This document shows positions 21,701 through 32,756 of a stretch of DNA of 64,000 nucleotides, one piece after another. The first letter of the stretch is position 1; each line of letters opens with the position of its first letter. Origin of the DNA: Antedon mediterranea (taxonomy: Eukaryota > Echinodermata > Crinoidea > Comatulida > Antedonidae); the NCBI RefSeq assembly GCF_964355755.1, contig NC_092672.1, positions 26,468,501 through 26,532,500 of the forward strand, written 5' to 3'. The notes beneath the pieces were generated by a model that did not search any database, was not told the DNA's origin, and was given only the letters and a program-made list of their open reading frames with translations. Made by a program: the position numbers and the translations under genes.

Positions 21701-24007
21701 GCTGGCCTACAATGTCCTGTCCTGTTAAGTGTGTGTATCATTTCTAAGTCTGTTAACCTCTATCCATAAGTATCCTTGAATCTCATCTAGAGATATATTT
21801 CTGGCTAGTGGATGCCAGGTCTCAGATTACCATCCGATAATAATTTTCTAAAGTGTTTTCGTTTTTCAGTGTCAGTATACAGTACTTTATCTTTGGTAAG
21901 ACCAACAAATTATTAAACAGTAGCCAACAAGTGGTGTCTGTCAACATTCAATAAACATTTAGTTAATTAGAGTACCCATAACAATTACAGTGGTGCCTAT
22001 AAAAGTTAAAACCCATAACAATAGTGGTGAAATTCAACAATAAATACACCATAGTTCAGGCCTTGTCTTTTGAAAATTATAGGTGTGCTACAAATTGCAC
22101 TCCTCAATACATTCAGAGGTTTGCTGTTTGTATTTTGGTGTGTAGAAGTTTACCAAATTTAGGCATGTTGTAAATCGCACTCCTCAAGGGCAGTTTAGGA
22201 GTGTGTTAGGTGAGTGATCGCACTCGCTCAAGGGCAGTTTAGGAGTGTGTTAGGTGAGTGATCGCACTTGCTCGCCTTAAAAGACAAGGCCTGTGATAGT
22301 TGTGCCTGTCGACAATAAACAATAGCTAGTTTACCCATAACAATAGCAGTGCCTGTGTCTTGACAACCTGGTAGCACCATATCTGCAGCAATACAAGCAT
22401 TCTTTAGTAACTCTAACGCTACAAACCTATCATTACTTGATGCTTCTGGATCATCCAGGATCTTTCTTAATTGCTGTAAAAACAAGTGTAGTTTATAGCT
22501 TAAACAATGCTGTTTCATCATACCATCTGATTAGTGTCAGTTAAGATCTGATTATTGCCAGTTAAATAGTATTAGTTAAGATCTGATTAGTGTCAGTAAA
22601 TATCTGATTAGTGTCAGTTAAGATCTGATTATTGCCAATTTAATAGTGTTAGTTAAGATCTGATTAGTGTTAGTTAAGATCTGATTAGTGTCGGTTAATA
22701 TCTGCTAAGTGTCGGTTAAGATCTGATTAGTGTTAGTTAAGATCTGATTAGTGTTAATTAAGATCTGATTAGTGTCGGTTAATATCTGCTAAGTGTCGGT
22801 TAAGATCTGATTAGTGTTAGTTAAGATCTGAGTAGTGTCGGTTAATATCTGCTAAGTGTCAGTTAAGATCTGATTAGTGTCGGTTAAGATCTGCGAAGTG
22901 TCAGTTAAGATCTGATTAGTGTCGATTAAGATCTGCTAAGTGTCGTTAAGATCTGATTAGTGTCGGTTAAGATCTGCTAAGTGTCGGTTAAGATTTGATT
23001 AGTCTTGTTAAGATCTGCTAAGTGTCGGTTAAGATTTGATTAGTCTTGTTAATATTTGATTAGTGTGGATTTAGATTTGATAATAATATTGATAATCCAT
23101 CCATCTATCTTTGTAATTAATTATAATTGTTAATGTCAGATGTTATGAGAAAATTTATATTTAAAACAAATGATGATAAGCCTCACCCCAAGATGAGCTG
23201 GTCGAAGAAGGTGAGCAATATCCACCATTGCTTGTGAGGTCAGCAAGGTCAGTGCTTGAGGTTCAACTTTGAGAATCTTTCTCCCTCCAAACTCAACAGT
23301 TGAAACATGTTTATCTGGTTAAAAATAGTAAGTTAATAAGTAGAATTTGTATTTTACTATTGAAGATGTGGAGGGGGTGATGGGAATGTTAATGAGGAAG
23401 AAATGATAATGTGGCACTACCAAGGGCGTTAGTGGGCACATGCTTGCCAGCCCCACCCTCTGACAGGTGGATTGAATTTATGAAAGTTACGTTTTTAATC
23501 TGTTTTTGACAGACATCAATGATGTTAGCGCTCCACCTTTAAAAAATCCCTGGATACACCTCTGACTACGGGGAAGTAACAAAGCAACAACAAAAATTGT
23601 TGAGGAAATAATGGAAAAGACGATAAAAAAGATGAAAATAAACTTTTAAAAAGTAGTAAATAAAAAAATATATGTTTACTCATACATTACTATATACGCC
23701 ATCTCATTTTCTAAATTTTGTGTTTCATAATTCTGTTTGTTTGAATGTATATAACTGGTTAGCTGGGAACTGGTTAAATATTTATGAAACAGTGATGTGT
23801 TAATGATAAGAGTACACAGTACTATCTGGATGTCATTTGCTCACCTGTCAGTTTCCTAAAGGTCGTTTCGTCTAGTTTATCCATCTGCCAAATATCTTGG
23901 TAAATGAATGGTTTGACAGTACTTGCTGTTCTCTGGCACCACTTTTGCTGCCATAGTGACGACCCACATGGCCGCAACAATCTCAACAATTTTACTTGTT
24001 TCTGCAT
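15800..24007 (-). CDS. Fumarate hydratase, class I (4Fe-4S), mitochondrial, 11 exons
   Basis: Minus-strand exons 24007-23845, 23314-23187, 22473-22335, 21645-21545, 20994-20788, 20037-19911, 19260-19070, 18591-18481, 17661-17455, 16928-16809 and 16015-15800 join in frame (1710 bases, 569 residues). The protein matches E. coli FumA/FumB-type enzymes (about 550 residues) along its length. The three cluster-ligand cysteines are all present: [10 protein letters not shown] (~C134), TAACPPYH (~C253) and GASCPVG (~C339). [20 protein letters not shown] and [14 protein letters not shown] are also typical. It interconverts fumarate and malate in the TCA cycle. The N-terminus ([20 protein letters not shown]) is basic and acid-free, as expected of a mitochondrial targeting peptide. 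A 5' UTR exon probably lies at about 24480-24402. The introns hold 30-bp and 21-bp minisatellites and two SINEs. All splice phases agree, so I regard it as functional. Confidence 0.95.
16535..16635 (+). repeat. AGTCGCGTG repeat family, copy 1
   Basis: Shares the order AATCGCGTGCAATGCGACTCTA, GCTCACTATGTC, GAGCACGC...CTGCAGCCA and ATATGGCCTTGTTTA with copies at 24531-24650, 61005-61125 and 61675-61805. It lacks the (GTCG)n core. It lies in the last fumarase intron. Confidence 0.65.
17382..17413 (-). repeat. Dispersed repeat end, copy 2 (fumarase intron)
   Basis: Reverse complement of the segment at 29679-29710, followed inwards in both copies by a T-rich run and AATAT. Confidence 0.55.
17705..18295 (+). 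repeat. 30-bp minisatellite, ~19 copies, in a fumarase intron
   Basis: The unit is about GTTTTTATTGGTCATTGTTT plus GTTAGGCAGT, with variants losing one T or TTG. Because 30 is a multiple of 3, long artificial ORFs ([10 protein letters not shown] repeated) open in more than one frame; they are not genes. Confidence 0.92.
19440..19695 (+). mobile_element. SINE family B, degenerate copy 3 (fumarase intron)
   Basis: In the orientation opposite to the copies at 12474 and 40858. Head remnants are GAGCTATTAAGACAGTGGAA and GGCAAGGGTTCTAACTAGC, followed by AGAACAAGTCTTCTC, AGACTATAAACCATAGGTC and CACCGGTGTACTAATACAC from the body. More diverged than the other two copies. Confidence 0.65.
20369..20680 (-). 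mobile_element. tRNA-derived SINE family A, near full length (fumarase intron)
   Basis: The minus-strand head carries a B box (GGTTCGAATCC within CGAGGTTCGAATCCAACTC) close to 20610-20630. The tail at the left is (AAT)n followed by CCTGGATTTATATAGTGCC. The body shares ATCAAACACGTATGGAAAC and CTTGCCTACAGATACAA with 5690-5863. Confidence 0.75.
22527..23085 (+). repeat. 21-bp minisatellite, ~26 copies, in a fumarase intron
   Basis: The unit is about TTAAGATCTGATTAGTGTCGG. Units alternate between AGATCTGATTAG and ATATCTGCTAAG types, giving a higher-order pattern. Most units contain AGATCT. Confidence 0.92.
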
Positions 24008-24401
24008 TTTCACTTTGAAAAATAAATAAAAACACTGACTGCTAGGAGAAAAATAAAAAAACACTGATGATAGGACCCTATTATTCTAATCTGCTTACAT
24101 AACCACAATACAATGGAAATTAAATGTGTGTTTGTTTGACTCTACATTGTTCTAGGCTAGGCCTAGTGTTGTAAGTGTATTCAACGCCGTCCACAAGTGA
24201 GTATTTGTAGTGTCAGATCTGTCGGTTGTCAAAAAATCCATCACAGCCTAGCCTAGCCTAAAACATACATAATTGTATACTACGTGCATCGGTTAGCGTT
24301 GCCATATGTTTTGTGATGCCAGTTTATTAAGGAAATTAAAATTTATTAAATCATTCTTAAACAATTTTAAATTAAGCAAATTAAGTAAAAACTTCACTTA
24401 C

Positions 24402-24482
24402 CAAGAAACTCGATGAAAGGAGGATGACCGATTGTTGACCGGCGGTGGGTGGTGGTGAATCAACAACAACAAAGTCATTCGC
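24402..24482 (-). other. Probable 5' UTR exon of the fumarase gene
   Basis: On the minus strand the sequence runs to ...GAGTTTCTTG|GTAAGTG, a strong donor at 24401. The first coding exon has an acceptor CTCCTAG at 24043-24042, 34 bases before the ATG. The right-hand limit is a guess. Confidence 0.45.
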
Positions 24483-24530
24483 CCTCTATTTTCTACACTA
24501 AAAAGCCTCTCAAAACTAAATACAGTATTT

Positions 24531-24650
24531 TTAGTCGCGTGCGTGCAACGCGACTCTATACAGCTCCTCACACTTCGCGGTCGGTTTGGTCGGTCGGTCG
24601 GTAAACACTAATTTCAGCACGCGACTGCAGCCAGTATATGGTCTTGTTTA
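24531..24650 (+). repeat. AGTCGCGTG repeat family, copy 2
   Basis: Contains AGTCGCGTGCGTGCAACGCG (itself an imperfect hairpin), then GGTCGGTCGGTCGGT, then CAGCACGCGACTGCAGCCAG and TATATGGTCTTGTTTA. The outer AGTCGCGTGC and GCACGCGACT are inverted. Lies just 5' of the fumarase gene. Confidence 0.7.
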
Positions 24651-26448
24651 TCGACATATTAAGTGTAGGCCTACTTTACGATCCTCCTTTCTTCGTTTAT
24701 TGCACAGAATTTTACCAACTCATTTTACAACAAATAACGTTGTTATAAATTCATTTTTAAATGATATCTTTAAAATCTGATTTTAATTTGAAATGTTTGT
24801 AATAATATTTACAAATACCGACCTATGATTCGCTCGACTTTTCCGGTTCCTATTATTTTAATACTGTACTCATTATTTGATAATAATACATACATCAGGC
24901 AACTATAGATAATATCTGCCGTTCAGTGTTCACACCATTTTCAGTTAGGAATATTGGATAGCCCTTGTGAGAATTATATAAATCAGAGTTATCAAATGTA
25001 CAAAAAACTCAATTCATTAGACCTATTTAACCTATTCCAAATTAAAAAACCTGAACCAAAATAGAAAAGTATCTTCTTGAAAACATGTTTGCTATGGTGC
25101 CAGTTTAAACAAGATCAAACACTCTACTCAACAAATTGATTGTAAAACAAGCAAATGGTCATAATCATTGTTGCAAGACTAATCAAAGATTGAAGAATTT
25201 AATCATCAATCTTCCATTTCTTGGATTCATGCTTGTCAAAAAGCGTGCACAGTTCAATGTTACTTTGTAGGCCTATTTAACTCAGCACGTTTTTGACAAC
25301 ATTAGAAAAGAAGAATTAAGAAACATAGAACATTATTTTAGACTCTTTTTATGATTACCTATACGGACATTATTTTAATGCAAAGTTATTTTACTAGAAA
25401 GGCATCTTCCTGACTATTTATACAACAATGCCATTACAAAAAAATATTCTGCATAGGATCGAGAACGATCTTCTTATACTCACAATGATTGATGTATTGT
25501 ATTGTTGCTTGGGAATAGTTTTTAGTTTAGTTATTCATGTCGAATCTTACGTTTTCTTAAGTTCTTTTTAATTGTTGTTGAACCACAGGAGGTGAAATAC
25601 AAATATATAATATATATTCAATTATAGTTATCACGTATAAATAATTCTTATTCATATTGTCATGAATAAGCCTATTGTTGAGCTGAAGAGGACCCTCTGC
25701 CAATAGCCGAATATCAAAATATCAAAAAATAAATATAATATTGAAATGTATGAGCACTCTTAATTTTGCTTCCAGTGGCCATATGGAGTAAACCTACAAC
25801 TATCTATAATTCCTAATTCGAGATATTAGCAATGCCTGTTTATTTTTATTTTTATTTAATTTTATGTCTTTAGGTAATGTGGCCAAGGATTACTAATAGT
25901 AAATTTATCACTTTCCTATCACTTATCAGATAGGTGGTAATCCCCCTGATATTATTAAATATCATGGCAATACGAATGGACTGCCATCCCGGGAATTAAT
26001 ATTTTTATTATTGTAATGTAGGATTTTTATTTAGCTTTTGAGCCATGATGAATTTTGCAAATTCAAAATACACTAAGACGTAACCAATTGCCTATTGAAT
26101 TGTTGTCTCTGAGTCTCAAGCTAGTAAATTTGAATTTATTATAGAAAAGAAGAATCATCCCGAAGTGTTGCGTTTGCCGCGCCGTCTCGTGAGTAATCCC
26201 ACAAAAGGGGACGCCCCCCCCCCCTTATTAAATGACGTCATATTGTACAGTCTTTTGTACAACTTTATTTTACAACCGTATATTTACTGTTATATTTCAA
26301 TTAAATAAAATGTAGTTTAAACAAATAAATTACAGTAAGTAATACAACTATTTTCTTTTTAAATTTAGTATTACATAATAATTCCTTAATGTAATTAGAT
26401 TTTGTATATAAAAATTATTATGCAAAATTAAAAGTATAAGAAGTTTAC
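24651..26448. other. Intergenic, no gene seen
   Basis: AT-rich DNA between the fumarase promoter and the putative first exon of the zyxin-like gene. A C13 homopolymer run lies near 26213-26224. No ORF with recognisable content was found. Confidence 0.5.
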
Positions 26449-26534
26449 GACGACAGACCACAACTCCCCTGATTCACTCGCGTAGCATTCTTGGAATTCC
26501 GGAGGCTTGAAAGGAGACGATATCTTTAATAAGG
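26449..26534 (+). other. Possible 5' UTR exon of the zyxin-like gene
   Basis: A less AT-rich stretch (with ACTCGCGTAGC and GGAATTCCGGAGG) ends at AATAAGG|GTAAGT, a near-consensus donor at 26535. The next in-order acceptor with an ATG exon is at 34250, so it would make a 7.7-kb first intron. RNA evidence is needed. Confidence 0.35.
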
Positions 26535-29500
26535 GTAAGTATGACTTAAAGTTATCGGTATTACAATCATAAATAGTTTGATATAATGCTGAATGACGTT
26601 AAATCGAGCCTTGCCTTTCAGTTTTGTAATTATAGTTATCTAAACGTTAAAGTAATAAAGATTAGCTAGGCCTATACTATCCATGTTTTTGTCAAGACGG
26701 CCAGAGCTAACGGTAGGCTTAAAATACCGGAAGTCGCTTTTCCTTCCGGTAGAGACTAGGTATCCAGTAATGCAGTCTGACAATAGCGGAGGCCTAGACT
26801 TAAGTTAAGTAGGGTTGAATAATTTTCCACCGTATTTGACGCCCAGTCAAAGTAGGCGTAGTAATAGTAGGCCTAGGAGTTTATCTTCATTCATGTAGGC
26901 CTAGCTATACTAGATTGAAAAGATGTATAGAAAGTTTACTCTAAAAAATAACCAAGTCAAGAATAATAAATAATGCTATATTTTGTCCTACCTTGTAGTA
27001 AATGTATTTTTTTGTATTGTTTTATTAATTGATATAATTTAGAATTTGATAATAAGATACCGTACTAACATTCTTGGGTCCTGTTTCTAATTTAAAGGAA
27101 AGAACATACTTTTTGTACCATATTTTGAAAGAATTTTATTTAATTGTTTTTGTGTACCCTCACAAAAAAAACCCATACACTAAAAGAATACCTCATACCT
27201 CTTCAAAATGGTCGTAAAACCCCCACTATTTTAAAATGATGGCTGAACAGCACAAACATTTTTTTACTCTTTGTGGATAAAGTCATCATGTTACTTAATC
27301 AATAATGATGATCAACATGAGAGAACCGGGTGTATTTTTTATATTGAGTAATTCAATTTGACCTTTTATTTTAAAACTAAACTAGACAAGGTAAAAATGT
27401 TATGGCTATTCTAACTTATTTTACTGTACTGTATGTGCATGTATTGAGATTTCTCACCATTTTCATTCCTGTATGAAAACAAAATGTGTAATAATTACAG
27501 GGTAATGTAAAATTAAGTTAATATTATAGTGACTGTGTAACACAGTCTGTAGTATAGTATTGATGACAGAAATGTCATCTACTGTACAATACTGTACAGT
27601 ACAAATTAAACTGTACACAATCCTTTCAAAAATAATATCAATTAACATTTTGATACAGTAATTTATACTTTAAATACAAGTACATGCTCAGTATTGTTGC
27701 CCTGTTTTGAACACACCAGGAAACTGGCCTCAAGGTGCATAATGCTTTTTTTAGAAAGTCTCCAATTTCAAACCTTTTAAGGAAGTACTGAATTAAACTA
27801 CCTTTTATGGATAGGATCCAACAGTTGTCTGGCAACTGAGAATAACTTTCAGTTTAATCATCTTCTTTTGGTCTACAGTATGAAGAGGCAGGCTAATAAA
27901 ATATTGAATGTACCGTACAGTACTACTGTACTATTTAATGTAAATGTCAAATTGGCGATGATACCAAAGTTTAATTTTTGAACAGCAGTTTTATATTTAG
28001 TGTTGTGTTTACGAAAAATTGTAAGCAACCAGAACATGCTGCTGACAAAAAAAAACCAGGACATCCTCTAATTTAGTCAGCTGTGCACGAAAACTGAACA
28101 GCACCAAATAACAATTAACATTTTTGCGCGAATGTACAGTAGTCACTACACAGTCCCGTACAAATGGTGTGGTGTCAACTCTGGCCTCCACAGCCTAGCT
28201 AAATCCAGATGGACAGACATTAAAAACCTGTTATTGTTAAGGAATGATTAATTATCCACATATTTGGGGACGTTTCCGGAAATTCAAGTTTTGTAAAACG
28301 CAGCCACTCCTAGCAACTTTTCAAGGTACACATGACCAGTTTTTTGTTAAGGTACTGTGTGTAGTTTCAGAAACAATGGATTCTTATGAAAATTCTTTGC
28401 AAATAATGGTATAAACTGTTAATCGTGAATACTGTACTGTACAGTAGCTGACTAGATTTAAGAACGCTTCGGTTCTCTAGTGCCACTATCAGCAGCCTTT
28501 TTCATGTGCTTTTGAAAACACAGCCAAACTGGCATAGTTTTATATAAAATATTAGAAATCTAGTGTACATTCAGTGTCCTTACATTAACAGTTCATCCAT
28601 TTCCGTGTTTTGATGCGTTTTGAATAAATTATTGTAAGAATATTAAATGATTTATTATTCTGTCTCAGCCAATCATATCTGGTTTTCAATCATTTCAATT
28701 TTTTAGCTGTTGGGAATAATTTGTGCGCATCCCACGTAGCATCATAGGCATGTTATTCTGTGGTGATTTATTATTCATCAATGTCATTATAATAAGTTTA
28801 TCCATGCACATCAGCTACAGTACTGTACCAAGAGAGAATATGTTTCATCTTTCTTGGCTAAGTTAATTTTTGAGCAAATTATGCTTAATACAGTATGTTT
28901 AAGCTAAAATGAGGCGATGTACTGTATCATATCATGTAAAGTCGGGGATACTGCATGTCCTTTTCCTTGGAGGTTGAATGAATTCAATATACACAGTAGT
29001 ACTTTGTAATGTAATTAGTAAAAAAAAATAAGGTAAACAAGGAAAGACATAGATTAACTTTATTTGTCTTGTAAAATATGAACATTTTATTCTTAATCTT
29101 TAGTAAAATATTTATAATACTGTACAGTAAAGCTAAATTAAAATACATCGAATAGTTTTAAAATACTTAGATAATAAATTCTTTACAATAAATATTATTG
29201 TTGTACAGCTTTATCTATAGTATCACAGTAGTGTACAGGTATAATACTAAACAGTACCTTTCTTCTATATAAACAGTGTATATCACCTACCACCAGTACC
29301 ATATCATTAGGGATGGCATATTAACTGATGAAGCCTAGGCCAGCTAACCCTGTGGGTATTGGCATACTCCAAATACCAAACTTAAATTAAATTTCAAATG
29401 TTCTCTGGTCATATAATGATTTGATCAGTTATTGGCTGTATGGTATTACTGCAGTGTTTTGATTACATTAATGGATCATATTCATATTTCAAAACAAAAT

Positions 29501-29678
29501 GTTATGAGTATATGATGTATTAAATATTATAAATTATTATAACAGTAATAATGATTCCCAAATATTAAAGAATGTTTTCTCCCAGTAAAGTAACTTTTAA
29601 ACAATGGTGTGTTGGTTTTGCCATTTTTGAGTTGTTCATTTACCAAAAATTACATTGAAAAAAAAAAAAAAATTTACT

Positions 29679-29710
29679 TTAAAGATGTATTGTCCCCCTG
29701 AAAAATAATT
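29679..29710 (+). repeat. Dispersed repeat end, copy 1
   Basis: TTAAAGATGTATTGTCCCCC and the following TGAAAAATAATT match the reverse complement of 17382-17413 with one base gap. It looks like one end of a MITE family; the partner end was not found in either place. Confidence 0.55.
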
Positions 29711-30207
29711 TTATACTTTTTTTTTTGAATATTTCATTTTAATGTAACGTAATACAGTTAGTTATCCACTTTGACCAAAAATCATATCTAAACAAAATAT
29801 ATACCTGAAATGAAATAATGTAATTTAAAGAAATGTGGGGATATCTTTATTAAAACTACGTCATATCCAAAGTTGGATTTCATTAATCATTTTCATCAAT
29901 TTTTTGGAGGGCGTGGGGAATTGTATTTATCAACTAATAATTATTACTAATGTGTAGAATATTGTAATTCCAATGGGTGTTGTTTGTGCAAATAAAAATG
30001 CTTATACATTAATTTGTGTTGAAAAATATATAAAAGAAAAAAAATTAATATGCTAAAATTTGAAAGAAAAATACAGTTGAGCTTGATTTTATGGTTAATA
30101 TTTTTAGCACAAAAAAAATCAGAACATACCTGAGTATTTTGCTGATAGTGAAACTAGTACAGTATTGTCTTGCAAGAATACATCTTATTTGTATTGTTGT
30201 AATGTAC

Positions 30208-30425
30208 AGGCGCAGGCACACCTATTTACAGGGGGACACACACCTATTTACAGGGGGACACACACCTATTTACAGGGGGACACACACCTATTTACAGGGG
30301 GACACATACCTATTTACAGGGGGACACACACCTATTTACAGGGGGACACACACCTATTTACAGGGGGACACACACCTATTTACAGGGGGACACACACCTA
30401 TTTACAGGGGGACACACACCTATAC
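30208..30425 (+). repeat. 22-bp minisatellite, ~10 nearly identical copies
   Basis: The unit is about CACACCTATTTACAGGGGGA plus CA. Only one or two substitutions are seen (CACATACC near 30305), so the array is young. It keeps several frames open as an artefact. Confidence 0.95.
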
Positions 30426-32250
30426 AAGTTGTTTATATTATACAGTACATGTTTTTAGTTTGTTTTTTTTAATTTTTTTTTTAAGTGTATAATTTTTTTT
30501 TTTTACATTTTTGCCATCCAAACAATACATCAGAAGGTCTCAAGTGTGACTGCATCCTTGCTGTGTTAGATCTTAATGTGTTTTAAATTACTGTACTTGT
30601 GTTAAACTCATCCTGAGTGCTATTAAGTACAATCACCTATTCAGTACAAATTGATCTTACCATACATATAATCCAGAGGGTTTCTATAGACTAATTTTAT
30701 TGTATAGTGTAGTACCAGTAGTAAGCATTTGACCATGGAAGGATTTTGTGAATGACATTGTTGTGACTGACAAATGGTTTCATGGAAAAGATTATTGAAT
30801 ACAAGAGCTGTTAAGGTTTACAAATTGTAGTACAATATGTACAGTAGTGAATACTATAGTGCTGTACGGAATATATGTACAGTTCCCTATAAATTCAGTT
30901 AAAGACCCCTTCCCTGCGATTTTGGACGTTTTTTGGAAAATAATACATATATATCGATCACTTTAAAAACATTAAACCATGTCATTCCTTGTCTTAAATG
31001 TACGTTTTATGGTAAATTATGATAAAAAGTGAGAAACAATGCACTACCTAAGTAGCTCGCGGCGATCGACCTCTCGTGGACGGTCTTAGGCCTAGCCTAG
31101 CTAGGCTTAGTTTTGTAGGCCTAGCTGGTAAACATCGATAACGTACGAACATCGTACGCTAGCTATATACCTAGCCTGACGTTGTATAGTTGCGGCATTA
31201 ATTGTCTTTGTATTTTTGCCAGATGTTGATACAAATTGGGGAAAACCCGGTATTTTCGCTGAAAATCTTAGGTGTTGGGTCTTAGCTTTTGTGATCTTAG
31301 GTCTTAGGGGGTCTGAGCTTTCGTGGTCTGAGCTTTCGTGACACCCATACAATTTCTGATTTGAATTGTGTAATAATATTATGTTTTTAATGTTGTTTAT
31401 TACAAAAATGAACATTTCACTACCATAAACTGGTTTGAGGGGTAAACTGTGCTTAGTACAGTTGGATGGTTATTCGTCAGTTTATTCGCCACTAGTCCCA
31501 AGGAATAACATTTCATGCTCCAATGAACATAGATGCTCTCGTCCTGATGCGTAAAACTCTATCTATCTATTTGTAAAGTAATTCCATAAAATAGATGCTG
31601 CACTGGAAAATGCACAACTTAAGTTCTCATTAGGAACATGAAGAAGTTGATTATTCACAATTTTGTCTAAATTTATGAGATATACAGTACCCCAGATAAA
31701 ACATGAAAATTGATGCACAACATGTTGATTGGCTGACAAGAGGTTTTTCAGAGTACTTCAACCTCTTCATGGTGAATAATGATTCAATTAAATCTGATGC
31801 ATTTTCCAAAACATTTTAATAAAAATGTACACACAGGAAGTGATGAGTCATACTTAGGTATGCAATTTATTACATCACTAAACACTTTTAATAAATGCCA
31901 AGTGAGACATACACAACACATACAATTTCACTGTTGTTGAGTTATACAGTGCTACTAATAGCAGCACATGTGTACACTGCACACCACCATTCCAGTAGTA
32001 GTAAGTAAAATGGATTTGATTTTTTGTTTAAATACGTTTAGTTTTTTTATTTCATGAAATAAAATAAACCTGGTTAAGGAGAAACAAAGTTTTAAATTGT
32101 ATTTCATGTAGACATTAATAATAAATAGTGCATATTTTGATTAAATACAATAGATAATGTTAGAATGTGTACAATTCAGAAGTACAGTATGTTTGTTAGT
32201 AGGGTAGGGTTGTTACTGTATCAAATTTAGTTGTAAATGTGTAGATAATA

Positions 32251-32756
32251 GGGAGGTTTCGCAACCTTACGAATACGATAACGAAAACGGATACGTCATA
32301 CATTTGTGAAACTTTTGAGCTGATCTCCATTTCATATTCGTAAAGCGTATTCGTGTTGACGAATGTGAAACTGTATTCGAAACTACAAAACGAGTATAGT
32401 TTTTGATCTATTTTGCACATTTTGCATTTGAATTAGGAATGATTCATGATTATAATATAATTATAGATTTATTGAAAGTAATTTACTAAAGTAATTTACT
32501 AAAATGCCAGGTCAATGTAGATAAATAGCAGTTTTTAAAGTCCTCACTCGCTTTGGTGTTACGCCTGTAGACCTAGGCAGCCAAGCACCAAGCAACACGT
32601 ACCTGCGCTTCGCTCAAATTTACCGCAGTCATATTTTGGACGCGCCTCGATATTTCGTGGCCATGCGAAGCAGATTTTTTTATGGCTTACGAAACGAATA
32701 CGTGTGCGTGATGTATCTGTTTTCGTTATCGTATTTGTAAGATTGCGAACCCTCTC
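32251..32756. mobile_element. 506-bp MITE with ~50-bp terminal inverted repeats and TA duplication
   Basis: The left end GGGAGGTTTCGCAACCTTAC and the reverse complement of the right end GAGAGGGTTCGCAATCTTAC agree at most positions. The match continues through ATACGATAACGAAAAC-GATAC. TA flanks both sides (32249-32250 and 32757-32758), as for Tc1/mariner-type insertions. No transposase ORF is present, so it is non-autonomous. Confidence 0.8.

Noticed and set aside
24586-24780. 64-codon ORF near the fumarase promoter
   Set aside because: Starts inside the AGTCGCGTG repeat family and shows no conserved content.
30091-30492. 133-codon and 97-codon ORFs
   Set aside because: Produced by the 22-bp minisatellite; flanking sequence is non-coding.
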